Assembly (NCBI RefSeq): GCF_014635325.1
Contig: NZ_BMCT01000001.1
Span: 1,083,743-1,147,742 of the forward strand
Origin: Azorhizobium oxalatiphilum
Lineage (GTDB): Bacteria > Pseudomonadota > Alphaproteobacteria > Rhizobiales > Xanthobacteraceae
DNA length: 64,000 nt
Direction of reading: 5' to 3'
The notes under the pieces were generated by a model. The model was not told where the DNA came from. It was given only the letters and a program-made list of their open reading frames with translations, and searched no databases. Positions 34,179-43,293 of this stretch are shown one piece after another; the first letter of the stretch is position 1; the number at the start of each line of letters is the position of its first letter. Position numbers and translations under genes: made by a program.

Positions 34179-34478
34179 ATGAAAAGTGCCATTGTTTGTG
34201 CGGCGGCCCTTCTGGGCGCGCTCACGCTCGGCACCGTGTCCGCGTCTGCTGCGAGCCCGATCTCGCCGCCCGCGACCTCGGCTTCGGCGGGTAGCCTGGT
34301 GGAACAGGCCGCCTGGGTCTGTGGCCCGAACCGCTGCAACTGGGTGACTGGCCGCCCGCGCGGCCCGGTGCCGCCGTGGGCCCGTGGCTGGGGTCCGCCG
34401 CGCCGCGCCAATTGCTACTGGGTCCGCCAGTCCCGCCCCGGCCCGGACCGCTGGGTGCAGGTGTGCGGCCGTCGCTGA
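34179..34478 (+). CDS. Small secreted Trp/Arg/Pro-rich protein
   Basis: A 99-residue protein with a signal peptide (KSAIVCAAALLGALTLG, cleaved after ASA near residue 25). The mature part is short, with CGPNRCNWVTGR, a Pro/Trp/Arg-rich centre, CYWVRQSR and VCGRR; four cysteines could form two disulfides in the oxidising periplasm. Similar small secreted proteins are common in Rhizobiales, without known function. A GTGGGAG site precedes the ATG and a strong terminator follows. Confidence 0.7.
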   Translation: MKSAIVCAAALLGALTLGTVSASAASPISPPATSASAGSLVEQAAWVCGPNRCNWVTGRPRGPVPPWARGWGPPRRANCYWVRQSRPGPDRWVQVCGRR

Positions 34479-34528
34479 CGGCGGGCACGGCCTGATGTGA
34501 TCTGCGGCGGGTTTCCCCGCCCCTTGAG

Positions 34529-34554
34529 AACGGCGCCTTCGGGCGCCGTTTTTC
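34529..34554 (+). terminator. Rho-independent terminator
   Basis: ACGGCGCC and GGCGCCGT arms around a TTCG-type loop, followed by TTTTT-like sequence. It lies about 50 bp downstream of the small secreted-protein gene. Confidence 0.85.
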
Positions 34555-34640
34555 GTTTGGGGAGGGGCCCGTTCTTGTGGATGGTTGATTGGGAACGTCC
34601 GCCAAGGGGGCGCCGTCCCGCTCTGGACCTGCGTCGCTTG

Positions 34641-34802
34641 CCCCCTCCCTAGCCCTCCCCCGCAGGCGGGAGAGGGGACAGGTTGCTTGGGCTGAGACGT
34701 TGCTTGTGAGAACAGGGTTTTCCCCGCCCGGATGCCGGGCTGGCCCCATGCGGTTGGCGCGACAGGCTCCCTCTCCCGCTTGGGGGGAGGGGTGGGGAGG
34801 GA
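34641..34802. repeat. Inverted C-rich/G-rich intergenic repeat pair
   Basis: A unit at 34641-34681 (CCCCCTCCCTAGCCCTCCCC core) and its inverse at 34767-34802 (CTCCCTCTCCCGCTT, then a G-rich half). The same pair occurs, in opposite order, at 53715-53863. It occupies most of the intergenic stretch 34555-34858, which holds no gene. Confidence 0.8.
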
Positions 34803-34858
34803 GAAAGGACGCGGCCGTGTGTGCGTGAGCGGACCGCCGGAAACGGTCCGTCCGGCCC

Positions 34859-36244
34859 TTACTCCCCAGCCGCCTGACGGGCGAGGGGATAGACGGCGGC
34901 GCTGGGCGCGTTTTCGGCGGCCCCTTCGGTGCGGGCATCCTCCGCGCGGGCGGCGCGGATGCGGGCGGCCAGCGTGATGCCGGTGCCGGCGGGCTCGTCC
35001 TGTGCGATCAGGCTGGAAATGGTGGCGCTGCGCCCACCCTCCGCCCGCGCCGCCACCCGGGCGGCAAGGTCGAGGATGGTCTGCTTCAGCAGCCGGTTGG
35101 CGTCATCGCCGGAAGCGGCCAGCGCGGCGGCGAGATCGGCGGGCAGCAAAGCCGGGGGCGGTGCGACCGCCGCTTCGGGCGCAGGCACCTCGCTCCCGCC
35201 CTCGACCGGCGTGCCATCACCGAGGCTGGCGGTTTCCGCCAGAACCGCGTCACGGGCGGCGCGGGCGCGCTCCAGCGCGCTGCTCATCATGGCATGGTCG
35301 GCGCGCAGCATGTTCAGCTCGTCGGACTGCCGGCGCAACTCCGCCTCGGCCGCCGCCGTCTCTTCCATGCGCTTGTGCTCCAGCACCTGCAGAGCGCTCT
35401 GGGTGCTGTCGAGGTCGCCCCTGGCCAGCGTCAGGGCGGTGTCCAGTTCCTGCGCCTGCGTGGTGCGGTCGGCGAGCGCGGTGCCGCGCGCCTCGGACAC
35501 CTCGGCGGCGGCGATCAGCGCCTGTTGAGCGGCGCTCAGCTCGCCGGAGAGGCGGGTCTCGGTCTGGCCGGCGCGTTCGCCGAGGCTGGTCAGTTCGGCA
35601 CGGGCGCGGGCGAGGTCGGCTTCCGTGGTCTTGAGCGTGGCGCCGGTGGCCGCATGGGCCTCCTGCTCCTTATCGAGCTGGCGCGACAGCTCCATGATGC
35701 GGCCGTCGCGGAGCAGCAGGGTGGTCTCGCGCTCGGCCAGCGTCACCTGAAGCTCTTCCACGCGGCTGGTGGCCTCGGCGAGCGCGGTGCTGGTGGTGGC
35801 GAGCGCGGCGCGGGTGTTGGCCAGCGTCGTGGTGGCCTGCTCCAGCAGCATGGAGGTGTCGGCAAAGCGGGCGGTCAGCGTCTCGTGGGCGCTGGTGAGC
35901 GCCGTGTGCGCGAGGGTGAGCGCGTCATGCTCGGCGGTCTTGGCGGTGAGGCGCTTGTCGAGATCGAAGGCTTTCAGCCGCAGCTGCTCGATGGTGGCGG
36001 CATGGGCGACGATGGTCTCGCGGGTCTGGTCGAGCTGGAGTTCCAGCCGGCGCTGGGAGAGCGCGAAGGCCGCGCGCTGCTGGTCCTTGTCCGCCTGCAC
36101 CTCGAAGATGGAGACGGGCACGGCCGCTTCCACCCGCCGCGTGGTGAGGCGGACGGCGCGATGCCAGACGGCGGGCAGCACGAGGAGCGCGATCAAGGTC
36201 GCGCTCAGGGCTCCCAGTGCGAAGAACATGATCTGCTCGATCAC
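34859..36244 (-). CDS. Membrane-anchored coiled-coil protein of unknown function
   Basis: A 461-residue protein. One N-terminal transmembrane segment (FFALGALSATLIALLVLP, residues ~7-24) is followed by a basic stretch and about 280 residues of heptad-rich coiled coil full of Ala, Glu, Gln, Thr and Leu. A proline/alanine linker and a short C-terminal domain (NRLLKQTILDLAARVAARA) complete it. Closely similar proteins are widespread in Rhizobiales and are annotated as hypothetical. It starts at GTG 36244, or possibly at ATG 36229. A role in cell-envelope scaffolding is plausible but unproven. Confidence 0.75.
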   Translation of the reverse strand: MIEQIMFFALGALSATLIALLVLPAVWHRAVRLTTRRVEAAVPVSIFEVQADKDQQRAAFALSQRRLELQLDQTRETIVAHAATIEQLRLKAFDLDKRLTAKTAEHDALTLAHTALTSAHETLTARFADTSMLLEQATTTLANTRAALATTSTALAEATSRVEELQVTLAERETTLLLRDGRIMELSRQLDKEQEAHAATGATLKTTEADLARARAELTSLGERAGQTETRLSGELSAAQQALIAAAEVSEARGTALADRTTQAQELDTALTLARGDLDSTQSALQVLEHKRMEETAAAEAELRRQSDELNMLRADHAMMSSALERARAARDAVLAETASLGDGTPVEGGSEVPAPEAAVAPPPALLPADLAAALAASGDDANRLLKQTILDLAARVAARAEGGRSATISSLIAQDEPAGTGITLAARIRAARAEDARTEGAAENAPSAAVYPLARQAAGE

Positions 36245-36445
36245 GCGGTACCTGCTTTCATCCGGGCCAAGACCAACCTTCGGGTCAAGATGGGCCGGGC
36301 GGGTCCATTCATGCCACGCAAACGGGCGCCATGCCACAGTGCAGCATCGGCGCCCGTCTCTTGACCTTGCGTTTTGGTTACGTCCGGGCGGTGTGTCGGG
36401 ATCAACGCGGCGGCACTATTTCCGCCACGCTGAAGCCTGCCGGGG

Positions 36446-37153
36446 TCAGAAGGGGTTCCAAGTGGGCTGGGCGGTGAATTTCAGATAGCCGATGTTGGCG
36501 CCGAGGCGCACGCCGACGCCCGAGCGGATCGGCACCACCACCACATTGTCATTGGCGAGCGCAGTCATGCCGAAGCCGGCCACGAAATAGGCCGAGCCGG
36601 TGACGCCGCCGAAGCGGCGGAATACGTCGTCCACGGTGCGCAGGTTATAGACCAGGATCATGGTCCGGCCGCCGTCGCCGCCGAAGTCCCAGCCGATGGA
36701 CGGGCCCTGCCAGTACATCTTCAGGTCGCCGGCATTGCGGGTATAGAGCGTGCCCTCGCCATAGCGCAGGCCGCCGACGAAGGCGCCGGTGCCTTCCTGG
36801 CCGAGGATGTAGCCATTGGGCTCGCCCCACTGGGAGACGGCCTTCTGGATGGTGAGCGCGAGGCCCTTGGAGACCGAGCCGAAAAAGGAATGGCCCTTGG
36901 CCACCAGCTCGTTCTGGGAATAGGTGCTCTGCTGCTGATAGCCGCGCGGCTGCTGGGGCTGGTAGCCACCGCCGCTCTGGCCCTGATAGGCGCCGCCACC
37001 GCCCTGATAGGTACCCTGGCCCTGATAGGGCTGGCCCTGCGAACCATAAGGCTGCTGCTGGGCCGCGGCCGGCGCGGCGAAGCCTGCGACCAGTGACGCG
37101 AGCATGGCGGCCCCGGCGAGGGGACGGACCAGAGAAGAGCGCGGGATGGTCAT
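36446..37153 (-). CDS. eipA: EipA family envelope protein (DUF1134)
   Basis: A 235-residue periplasmic protein with a signal peptide cleaved near AAAQ (residue ~32). A Gln/Gly/Tyr-rich low-complexity segment (residues ~33-78) follows, then the DUF1134 domain from about residue 85 with GWDFGGDGGRTMILVYNL and FVAGFGMTALANDNVVVVPIRSG (quoted in two parts of the same domain: FVAGFGMTALAND, VVVVPIRSG). In Brucella the homologue EipA supports envelope integrity. The extra upstream codons of the frame are not conserved-looking; ATG 37153 starts the signal peptide. Confidence 0.88.
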   Translation of the reverse strand: MTIPRSSLVRPLAGAAMLASLVAGFAAPAAAQQQPYGSQGQPYQGQGTYQGGGGAYQGQSGGGYQPQQPRGYQQQSTYSQNELVAKGHSFFGSVSKGLALTIQKAVSQWGEPNGYILGQEGTGAFVGGLRYGEGTLYTRNAGDLKMYWQGPSIGWDFGGDGGRTMILVYNLRTVDDVFRRFGGVTGSAYFVAGFGMTALANDNVVVVPIRSGVGVRLGANIGYLKFTAQPTWNPF

Positions 37154-37581
37154 GCGGAAGATCTCGCGTTTGGCGTCGGGACTTCGAGGGCCGCGAATCG
37201 GCAATCCGATCGTCTGCCCTCTCTGTGACGCGGACAAGGCGCGGCACAAGGCCAAGCCTCAGATGGGGGCGACGGCCGGCAAAGCAATGCCCGGCGAGGG
37301 AAAGCTGTTCCCCGCACCGGCATGGCCCGGCCGCGCGCCGGGTGATGGCCGAGCTTTGGCTGGCAAATCTAAACCGGCCGTTAACCCTGTGGGCGGGGCA
37401 CGGGGACGTGAGGGGAAGGGAGGGTGAGGTTCAGCCGGTGTGGAGATGCAGGGGAACGTTTCTCTCTAGAGGGTCGTCATGCCCGGGCTTGACGATCTAT
37501 TGCTGCATGGAGGACCCTTTGCCCTCCACTAAATCCGCGCAGACGTTGTAATTTGTGCACGCTGCTCGCTTTCGACCGCCC
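37154..37581. other. Intergenic region between eipA and cysQ
   Basis: No gene is supported. It includes a half-copy of the REP-like palindrome (CATGCCCGGGCTTGACG at about 37479) without its partner, and the presumed eipA promoter. Nothing else recognised. Confidence 0.4.
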
Positions 37582-38391
37582 TCACGCCGCCGGTGCGCCC
37601 TCGGCGATGAAGCCCAGCACCTTGAAGCCGTTCTCCGGGTGGCCATAGGTCAGCGGCGTGCCGTCCGGGCGGCGGATGCTCCCGCCCGCCGCGACCACCA
37701 GCGCATGGCCGGCGGCGCTGTCCCATTCCATCACCGGCGACAGGCGGGGGTAGATATCCACCTCGCCCTCGGCCAGCAGGCCGAACTTGAGCGCCGAGCC
37801 GGCAGAGATGCAGTCCGTCTCCCCGAGCCCGTCGATGAGGGCCTGGGTGTCCGCATCGCAATGGGAGCGGCTCGCCGCCACCTTCAGGCCGCTCGAAGGA
37901 CGGGGGCGGCAGCGGATCGGGGCGAAGCTGTCCGGGGAGACCGCATCCTCCGGGGCGCGGATGGCGCGGAAGGCGGCGCCGGGGGCGGCAGCATAGAGCA
38001 GGCCCTTGGCGGGGGCATAGACGATGCCGAAGGTGGGCGTGCCGTCCTCCACCAGAGCGATATTGACCGTGTATTCGCCATTGCCGGAGATGAACTCGCG
38101 GGTGCCGTCCAGCGGGTCCACCAGCAGGAAGCGGCGGCCGGGCTCGGGGATATTGCCGCAGGAGGCGGCTTCCTCGGCCACGATGGGCGTGCCGGGCAGA
38201 AGCGCCGCCAGCGCCGGGCAGATGAGATCCTCCGCCGCCTGATCGGCATCGGTGACGAGGCTCCTGTCGGCCTTCACACGCGCGGCGATGCCCGCCGCCT
38301 CGATGCGCCGGATGGCGGCCCCGGCATCAAGCGCGATGCGGGCGAGGGCGGTGAGCAGGATCATGTTGTCAGCGGCGGATTGGGGCATCAC
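37582..38391 (-). CDS. cysQ: 3'(2'),5'-bisphosphate nucleotidase CysQ
   Basis: Removes the 3'-phosphate of 3'-phosphoadenosine 5'-phosphate, a by-product of sulfate assimilation, and belongs to the inositol monophosphatase superfamily. The metal-binding signatures are EEAAS near residue 73, DPLDGTREFI near residue 92 and EWDSAAGHALVVAAGG near residue 222. Length of 269 residues is normal. Start is one of two adjacent ATGs. It belongs with the sulfur genes of this region (cysT, cysW, cysE) functionally, though not in the same operon. Confidence 0.93.
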   Translation of the reverse strand: MMPQSAADNMILLTALARIALDAGAAIRRIEAAGIAARVKADRSLVTDADQAAEDLICPALAALLPGTPIVAEEAASCGNIPEPGRRFLLVDPLDGTREFISGNGEYTVNIALVEDGTPTFGIVYAPAKGLLYAAAPGAAFRAIRAPEDAVSPDSFAPIRCRPRPSSGLKVAASRSHCDADTQALIDGLGETDCISAGSALKFGLLAEGEVDIYPRLSPVMEWDSAAGHALVVAAGGSIRRPDGTPLTYGHPENGFKVLGFIAEGAPAA

Positions 38392-38579
38392 GGCAAAGCT
38401 CGGAAAAGGGCTGGATGGCCTGCCGCACCGCAGCGCGCAGGGGATGAAAGTGGTTCTTCATAGGACCAATGGGCGGGATCGCGAAAGCCGTGGGGCTCCC
38501 GCTCAAGCTTGTAGCCGGCGAATTCCGCGTATATCAGAGCGCGCACGCGCCGTTCCGCGGGACTCTGGTTGCGCTGCAT
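38388..38579 (-). CDS. Possible small protein between cysQ and chpT
   Basis: A 63-codon frame starting at ATG 38579 ends with TGA overlapping the cysQ start. Its first half (QSPAERRVRALIYAEFAGY) has plausible amino-acid composition and third-position GC, the second half less so. No family recognised and no strong ribosome-binding site. It may be a real leader gene coupled to cysQ or chance. Confidence 0.25.
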   Translation of the reverse strand: MQRNQSPAERRVRALIYAEFAGYKLEREPHGFRDPAHWSYEEPLSSPARCGAAGHPALFRALP

Positions 38580-38642
38580 CGCGATGTGTGCGCCCATCGG
38601 TTTCGCGTCCTTCGGCTTCCGGAACCGTTTTACGGATACGCC

Positions 38643-39293
38643 ATGTCTTCCGAGCCCACCGTCACCATCTCGGCCCTCGATCTGGCCGCGCTTCTGTGCT
38701 CGCGCGTGTGCCATGACGTGATCAGCCCCGTGGGCGCCATCGTCAACGGCCTTGAGGTGCTGGAGGACGAGGACGCCGCCGACATGCGCGAGGTGGCGCT
38801 GGACCTGATCGCCAAGAGCGCCCGTCAGGCCTCCGCCCGCCTTCAGTTCACCCGCATCGCCTTCGGGGCGGCGGGCTCCTCCCGCGCCATGCTTGACCTC
38901 GGCGATGCCGAGCAGGTGGTGCGCGGCATGATGGAAGACCAGCGCACCAAGATCGAATGGCTGCTGCCGCGCGAGCTGCTGGCCAAGAACCGCGTGAAGC
39001 TGCTCCTCAACATGATGCTGCTGACCGTGATGACCATTCCGCGCGGCGGCACCATTCAGGTGAGCCCGGTGGGCACGGGCGCCGAGATGGGCTTTGCCAT
39101 CGCCTCCACGGGTGTTTCCGCGCGCATCCCCCAGAGCGTGCTGCCGCTGCTGGCCTGCGAGACGCCGGAAAGCGGGCTCGATGCCCATGCGGTGCAGCCC
39201 TTCTATGCCGGCATGCTGGCGCGCGACTGCGGCCTCGTGCTCGGCTTCGCGCAGGATGGCGAGACCGTCACGCTGTCCGCGACGGCGGGCTGA
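38643..39293 (+). CDS. chpT: Histidine phosphotransferase ChpT
   Basis: Cytoplasmic phosphotransferase that passes phosphate from the hybrid kinase CckA to CtrA and CpdR in the alphaproteobacterial cell-cycle circuit. The 216-residue protein has the phosphorylated His in VCHDVISPVGAIVNGLE near residue 24, followed by a degenerate ATPase-like domain (LLLNMMLLTVMTIPRGG) without ATP-binding motifs. Start is the ATG of a short Ser/Glu-rich lead; the open frame upstream is not conserved-looking. A terminator follows. Confidence 0.9.
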   Translation: MSSEPTVTISALDLAALLCSRVCHDVISPVGAIVNGLEVLEDEDAADMREVALDLIAKSARQASARLQFTRIAFGAAGSSRAMLDLGDAEQVVRGMMEDQRTKIEWLLPRELLAKNRVKLLLNMMLLTVMTIPRGGTIQVSPVGTGAEMGFAIASTGVSARIPQSVLPLLACETPESGLDAHAVQPFYAGMLARDCGLVLGFAQDGETVTLSATAG

Positions 39294-39320
39294 GGGACCT
39301 ATCCGCTTCTTTCCCGAACA

Positions 39321-39347
39321 ACGGGCGGCCGTGCGGCCGCCCGTTTT
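39321..39347. terminator. Terminator between chpT and the convergent oligopeptidase gene
   Basis: 10-bp arms (39321-39330 and 39335-39344), loop GTGC, then TTTTCG on the plus strand. It can also fold on the minus strand. Confidence 0.8.
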
Positions 39348-39353
39348 CGTTTC

Positions 39354-41483
39354 TCAGCCTTCCCGTCCCACGCTCTTCAGCGCGAAGATGTAGGACAGCG
39401 CCACTTCCTCCAGCCGGTCGAAGCGGCCCGCCGCGCCGCCGTGGCCGGCTTCCATGTTGGTGCGCAGCAGAACCGGATCGGTGCCCGTGTTCTTCTCGCG
39501 CAGGGACGCCACCCATTTGGCCGGCTCCCAATAGGTCACGCGCGGATCGGTGAGGCCCGCCAGGGCGAAGAGCGCCGGGTAGGCCTGCGCCGTCACATTG
39601 TCCACCGGCGAGTAGCCGCGAATGGTGGCGAAGGCCTCGGCGTCGAGAATGGGATTGCCCCATTCGGGCCATTCCGGCGGGGTGAGGGGCAGCGTGTCAT
39701 CCAGCATGGTGGTGAGCACGTCCACGAACGGCACTTCCGCGATGATGCCCTTGAACAGATCCGGCCGCATGTTGGCGATGGCGCCCATGAGCATGCCGCC
39801 CGCAGACCCCCCATGAGCGACGATGCCTTCAGGTTTCGTAAAACCTTCCTTCACCAGATGCTCGGCGGCGGCGATGAAATCGGAGAAGGTGTTGGTCTTC
39901 TTCTTCAGCTTGCCGTCCGTGTACCAGTGCCAGCCCTTCTCGGTGCCGCCGCGGATATGGGCGATGGCATAGACGAAGCCGCGATCCACCAGCGACAGGC
40001 GCGTGGTGGAGAAGCTCGCCGGCATGGACATGCCATAGGCGCCATAGCCATAGAGCAGGCAGGGCGCCGAGCCGTCGAGCGGGGTGTCCGCCCGGTAGAG
40101 CAGCGACACCGGCACGGTTTCGCCGTCCGGCGCGGTGGCGAACAGGCGGCGGGTGACATAAGCGGCGGGGGCGTGGCCGCTCGGCACTTCCTGCCGCTTC
40201 AGCAGGGTGCGTTCGCGGCTTTCCACCTCATAGGCCCACACTTCCGACGGCGTGGTCATGGAAGCATAGGTGAAGCGCAGGGCTTTGGGCGCGAATTCAT
40301 AGGCGCCGTCGAGGCCGAGCGAATAGGCCTCTTCCGCGAAGGCGATGGGATGCTCGTCGCCGTCGCTCCAGCGATGCAGCACGATGCGCGGCAGGCCGTC
40401 CTCGCGCTCGAGGCGAACCAGATGATCGCGATAGGCGGTCTGCGACAGGATCATCCGCCCGGTGCGATGGGGCACCAGATCGCGCCAGTTGGCCTTGACC
40501 GGATCATTGACCGTAGCGGTCACGATCTTGAAGTCTTCCGCGCCGTCGGCATTGGTGAGCAGGATCAACAGGCCGGTGCCGTCCGGGCCCGGATGGTGCT
40601 CCACGTCATAGCGCAGGCCAACCGAGCGGGCGTTCACCAGCCGGGGCCTGGCCTGCGGGTCGGCGAGATCGAGCAGATAGACTTCGGAGGTCTCGTGGTC
40701 GCCGCAGGCGATGAGGCCGAAAGCTTTCGACTGGGTCTGCCCCAGCGACACGAAGAAACCCTTGTCCGGCTCCTGATAGACGAGCGCGTCGGTGGCCGGA
40801 TCGGTGCCGATCAGGTGGCGATAGACGAGGGAAGGACGATGCTCCGCATCGCGACGGATATAATAGAGTGTCGCATTGTCCGTACCCCACAGGATGTCGC
40901 CCGTGGTGTCGATGATGACATCGCCAAGGTTTTCGGCCGTCGCCACATCGCGGATGCGCAGGGTGAAGAGTTCCGAGCCGGCTTCATCGGCGGAGAAGGC
41001 GAGGCGGGCGTGATCGGGGCTGTGCTGGACGCCGCCGAGACGGAAGTAAGCCTTGCCCTCCGCTTCCTTGTCGCCGTCGAGCAGGATCACTTCCTCGCCG
41101 AGGCTGCCGTCGTCCCGCAGCGGGCGGCGGCAGGCGAGGGGATGCTGGCCGCCGGTGCGGTGACGCGAAAAGTAAGCAAAGGGCCCGTCGGGCAGCGGCA
41201 CGCCGGAATCGTCTTCCTTGATGCGGCCGCGCATTTCCGCGACCAGCGCGGTCTTCAATGCATCGTGCGGTGCGAAATACGCATCGCAATACGCATTCTC
41301 GTCTTCGAGATACGTACGGATGTCGCCATCGAGCACGGATGGGTCACGCATCACCTCGCGCCAGTTGTCCGCCCGCAGCCAGGCATAGGCGTCGGTGAGG
41401 GTGACGCCATGCAGCGTGCGCGACTGCGGCCGGCGCGGGGCGGTGGGAATGGGGCCATTGGCCGCAAGAGTCTCAGGCTGCAC
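39354..41483 (-). CDS. S9 family oligopeptidase (oligopeptidase B-like)
   Basis: Serine peptidase of the prolyl oligopeptidase clan, 709 residues, that cuts short peptides. An N-terminal seven-bladed propeller (to about residue 430) is followed by the alpha/beta hydrolase domain with the nucleophile in HGGSAGGML near residue 535, Asp in LTDPRV near 647 and His in EAGHGGAAG near 682. Start GTG 41483 is chosen: AGGA lies 6 bp upstream and the protein starts VQPETL; the frame runs upstream but is Arg-rich and unlikely. Cytoplasmic, since no signal peptide is seen. Confidence 0.92.
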   Translation of the reverse strand: MQPETLAANGPIPTAPRRPQSRTLHGVTLTDAYAWLRADNWREVMRDPSVLDGDIRTYLEDENAYCDAYFAPHDALKTALVAEMRGRIKEDDSGVPLPDGPFAYFSRHRTGGQHPLACRRPLRDDGSLGEEVILLDGDKEAEGKAYFRLGGVQHSPDHARLAFSADEAGSELFTLRIRDVATAENLGDVIIDTTGDILWGTDNATLYYIRRDAEHRPSLVYRHLIGTDPATDALVYQEPDKGFFVSLGQTQSKAFGLIACGDHETSEVYLLDLADPQARPRLVNARSVGLRYDVEHHPGPDGTGLLILLTNADGAEDFKIVTATVNDPVKANWRDLVPHRTGRMILSQTAYRDHLVRLEREDGLPRIVLHRWSDGDEHPIAFAEEAYSLGLDGAYEFAPKALRFTYASMTTPSEVWAYEVESRERTLLKRQEVPSGHAPAAYVTRRLFATAPDGETVPVSLLYRADTPLDGSAPCLLYGYGAYGMSMPASFSTTRLSLVDRGFVYAIAHIRGGTEKGWHWYTDGKLKKKTNTFSDFIAAAEHLVKEGFTKPEGIVAHGGSAGGMLMGAIANMRPDLFKGIIAEVPFVDVLTTMLDDTLPLTPPEWPEWGNPILDAEAFATIRGYSPVDNVTAQAYPALFALAGLTDPRVTYWEPAKWVASLREKNTGTDPVLLRTNMEAGHGGAAGRFDRLEEVALSYIFALKSVGREG

Positions 41484-42261
41484 CGTTATCCTCGCTACTG
41501 TCGTCGGAAAGGAGAAAGCGCGCCGGGCTGCTCTTGCGCAAGCGCATAAAGCGTGGGGGCGCATCTTGGGAAAAGCTGTTCGCGGAAGCGGGGGCCGCCG
41601 AGCCGTGGCGGACGTGATGCATTCCGAGCGATCTATCTTCCACATTATTTAATATGGCGATGTCGATGAGCGGGTGAAAGCCGGCCCGCGCCCCGAATAA
41701 CGGGTGTGTTACGGCCGGGGTCGCAGGGAGAGCCTTCCGTCTGCTGTCGCGGCGGGACGCGGAGAGGCTGTACAGCGTGCTGTTCTGTCGCATGACGCGA
41801 ACAGGCTCCGGGGACAGGCGGCAGAACCAGTCTTCGTGGCTGCGCCGGCTCTTGTCCGGGGAAACTTGGCGGGGCATGGCACGCCTTTTGATACAATTGG
41901 ATAAGTTCTTCGCGCGTGAGGTAGGTATCGGAGCGGCGAAGCGCAACCGCTGACGCAGCGGCGTGCGCTTGGTGTCGTCGGCGCGGGAGGGTTGCTGCGC
42001 AGGATGCGGCATGTGGTCTTTACACGTTATAGTGCTGCTCCGCCTTCTCCCCCTTTTGTGAAAGAGCTGGGAAGAAGAACCGTGTCTTAGCGCAAAATGA
42101 ACTTGCAATTCATGTCGGATCAACCTAGGTAGGCAGAAGCGGCGCTCATTCGAATCGCTGCGTCGTCGCAGCGTGGGGCGCGCGACAGCGTTAGTGCGAA
42201 CATTGCCGGCTCGATGGAGCGCGTACCGTCCGAATTTTGATTCAAACTTGAAGAAAGACCC
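41484..42261. other. Long intergenic region upstream of mucR
   Basis: 778 bp without a supportable gene. It contains a CGCTGCG/CGCAGCG inverted repeat near 42157-42174 and AT-rich patches near 41883-41905 and 42018-42032. A long leader is usual for mucR, which represses itself by binding AT-rich sites; this is the likely content here (inference). Frames on both strands are basic and have no recognisable protein. Confidence 0.5.
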
Positions 42262-42678
42262 ATGAGCGACGCAACGGAATCGACCACCTACATCGAGCTG
42301 GCGGCGGATATTGTCTCGGCCTACGTCAGCAACAATTCGGTGTCCGCGACGGACCTGCCTGCCCTCATCAATGAGGTGCATGCGGCACTGCAGCGCGTTT
42401 CCAAGGGCGAGAGCGAGGCGGCCCCCGAGCCGTTGAAGCCCGCCGTGCCGTTGAAGAAGTCCGTGACGCCCGATTTCATCGTCTGCCTGGAAGATGGCAA
42501 GAAGTTCAAATCGCTGAAGCGTCACCTGCGTACCCAATATAACATGAGCCCCGAGCAGTATCGCGAGAAGTGGGGTCTTCCGCCGGACTATCCGATGGTT
42601 GCGCCCAACTATGCCGCCGCCCGCTCGGAACTGGCCAAGCAGATGGGTCTCGGCCAGCAGCGTCGCCGCCGCCGCTGA
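42262..42678 (+). CDS. mucR: MucR/Ros-type transcriptional regulator
   Basis: A 138-residue H-NS-like global regulator of exopolysaccharide, motility and cell-cycle genes. The N-terminal oligomerisation part ([16 protein letters not shown]) is followed by the Ros zinc-finger-like domain, [20 protein letters not shown] near residue 75, then the invariant [21 protein letters not shown] and a basic tail. The second His of the canonical zinc site is Gln here (RTQYN), as in several MucR proteins, so zinc may not be bound. A perfect long terminator follows. Confidence 0.95.
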   Translation: MSDATESTTYIELAADIVSAYVSNNSVSATDLPALINEVHAALQRVSKGESEAAPEPLKPAVPLKKSVTPDFIVCLEDGKKFKSLKRHLRTQYNMSPEQYREKWGLPPDYPMVAPNYAAARSELAKQMGLGQQRRRRR

Positions 42679-42703
42679 GATCAAGCTTAGACTGCGCTAT
42701 CAG

Positions 42704-42742
42704 GGGCGCCCGCGACAGGACTGTCGCGGGCGCCCTTTGTGT
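42704..42742 (+). terminator. mucR: Rho-independent terminator of mucR
   Basis: 15-nt complementary arms (42704-42718 and 42721-42735) almost without loop, followed by TTTGTGTTTT. One of the strongest hairpins in the window. Confidence 0.88.
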
Positions 42743-42951
42743 TTTCCGCCGCTTTTTTGACTGTAGAGCATGCGGTCAATCTCGCGACTGCACACATTTT
42801 CTCTTGAGCGCGCTCTTATTCGGCGCATTTTCTACTGTGTTTGCAGGTGTGCAAGTATGCACGTCAGGGTCGCGCGGCGCGGACATGCGCGCGCCGGTTT
42901 GCTTCCTGCGCGACTGATCATCCCGCCGATCGCCGGGGCATTATCGGGTAA

Positions 42952-43293
42952 TCATTTCCGGCCATCATTCGGGCGCACCGGCGCGGGGCCGGCTGCCCTG
43001 CGCGCCAGTGCGGCCATCCGGCAGAGCGCGGCATGCCGGGCGGGATCATAGCCCGGCGCACCCGCGCGGGCGGCCTGCCGCATGGCCCGCAAGGCCGAGG
43101 CGATCTGCGGAGCGTCCGGCGCGAACACCGCCAGTGCCGCCGTGCGCCGGCCGATGTCGGCCTCCTTCTCCTGTGTGGTGAAGCCCCGGATTCCGCGCCC
43201 CTGCGGCCGCCGCCCGGCGGCGCTTCCTTGTCTGCGTGTCAGGGGGAGGGGCGTGGCAAGGGTTGTCGGCGATGGGGAAGCAACGGGAGGCAT
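42952..43293 (-). CDS. Hypothetical protein, 113 aa
   Basis: Not recognised. The C-terminal half (TQEKEADIGRRTAALAVFA followed by QIASALRAMRQAARAG) is helical and has coherent third-position GC; the N-terminal half is Pro/Ser/Arg-rich and looks disordered. A GGAAAGGA ribosome-binding site precedes the ATG by about 8 bp, supporting translation. It is divergent from the DnaA-IV-like/DUF6456 pair, with a 461-bp gap in between. Confidence 0.5.
   Translation of the reverse strand: MPPVASPSPTTLATPLPLTRRQGSAAGRRPQGRGIRGFTTQEKEADIGRRTAALAVFAPDAPQIASALRAMRQAARAGAPGYDPARHAALCRMAALARRAAGPAPVRPNDGRK

Noticed and set aside
39354-41645. Longer start of the S9 oligopeptidase at 41645
   Set aside because: The added 54 residues are Arg/Ala-rich without a signal peptide, and the GTG at 41483 has a good ribosome-binding site at the family's usual start.
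41645-41896. Minus-strand 83-codon frame in the mucR leader
   Set aside because: Composition is Arg/Pro/His-rich, no ribosome-binding site, no recognisable protein; more likely non-coding leader DNA.
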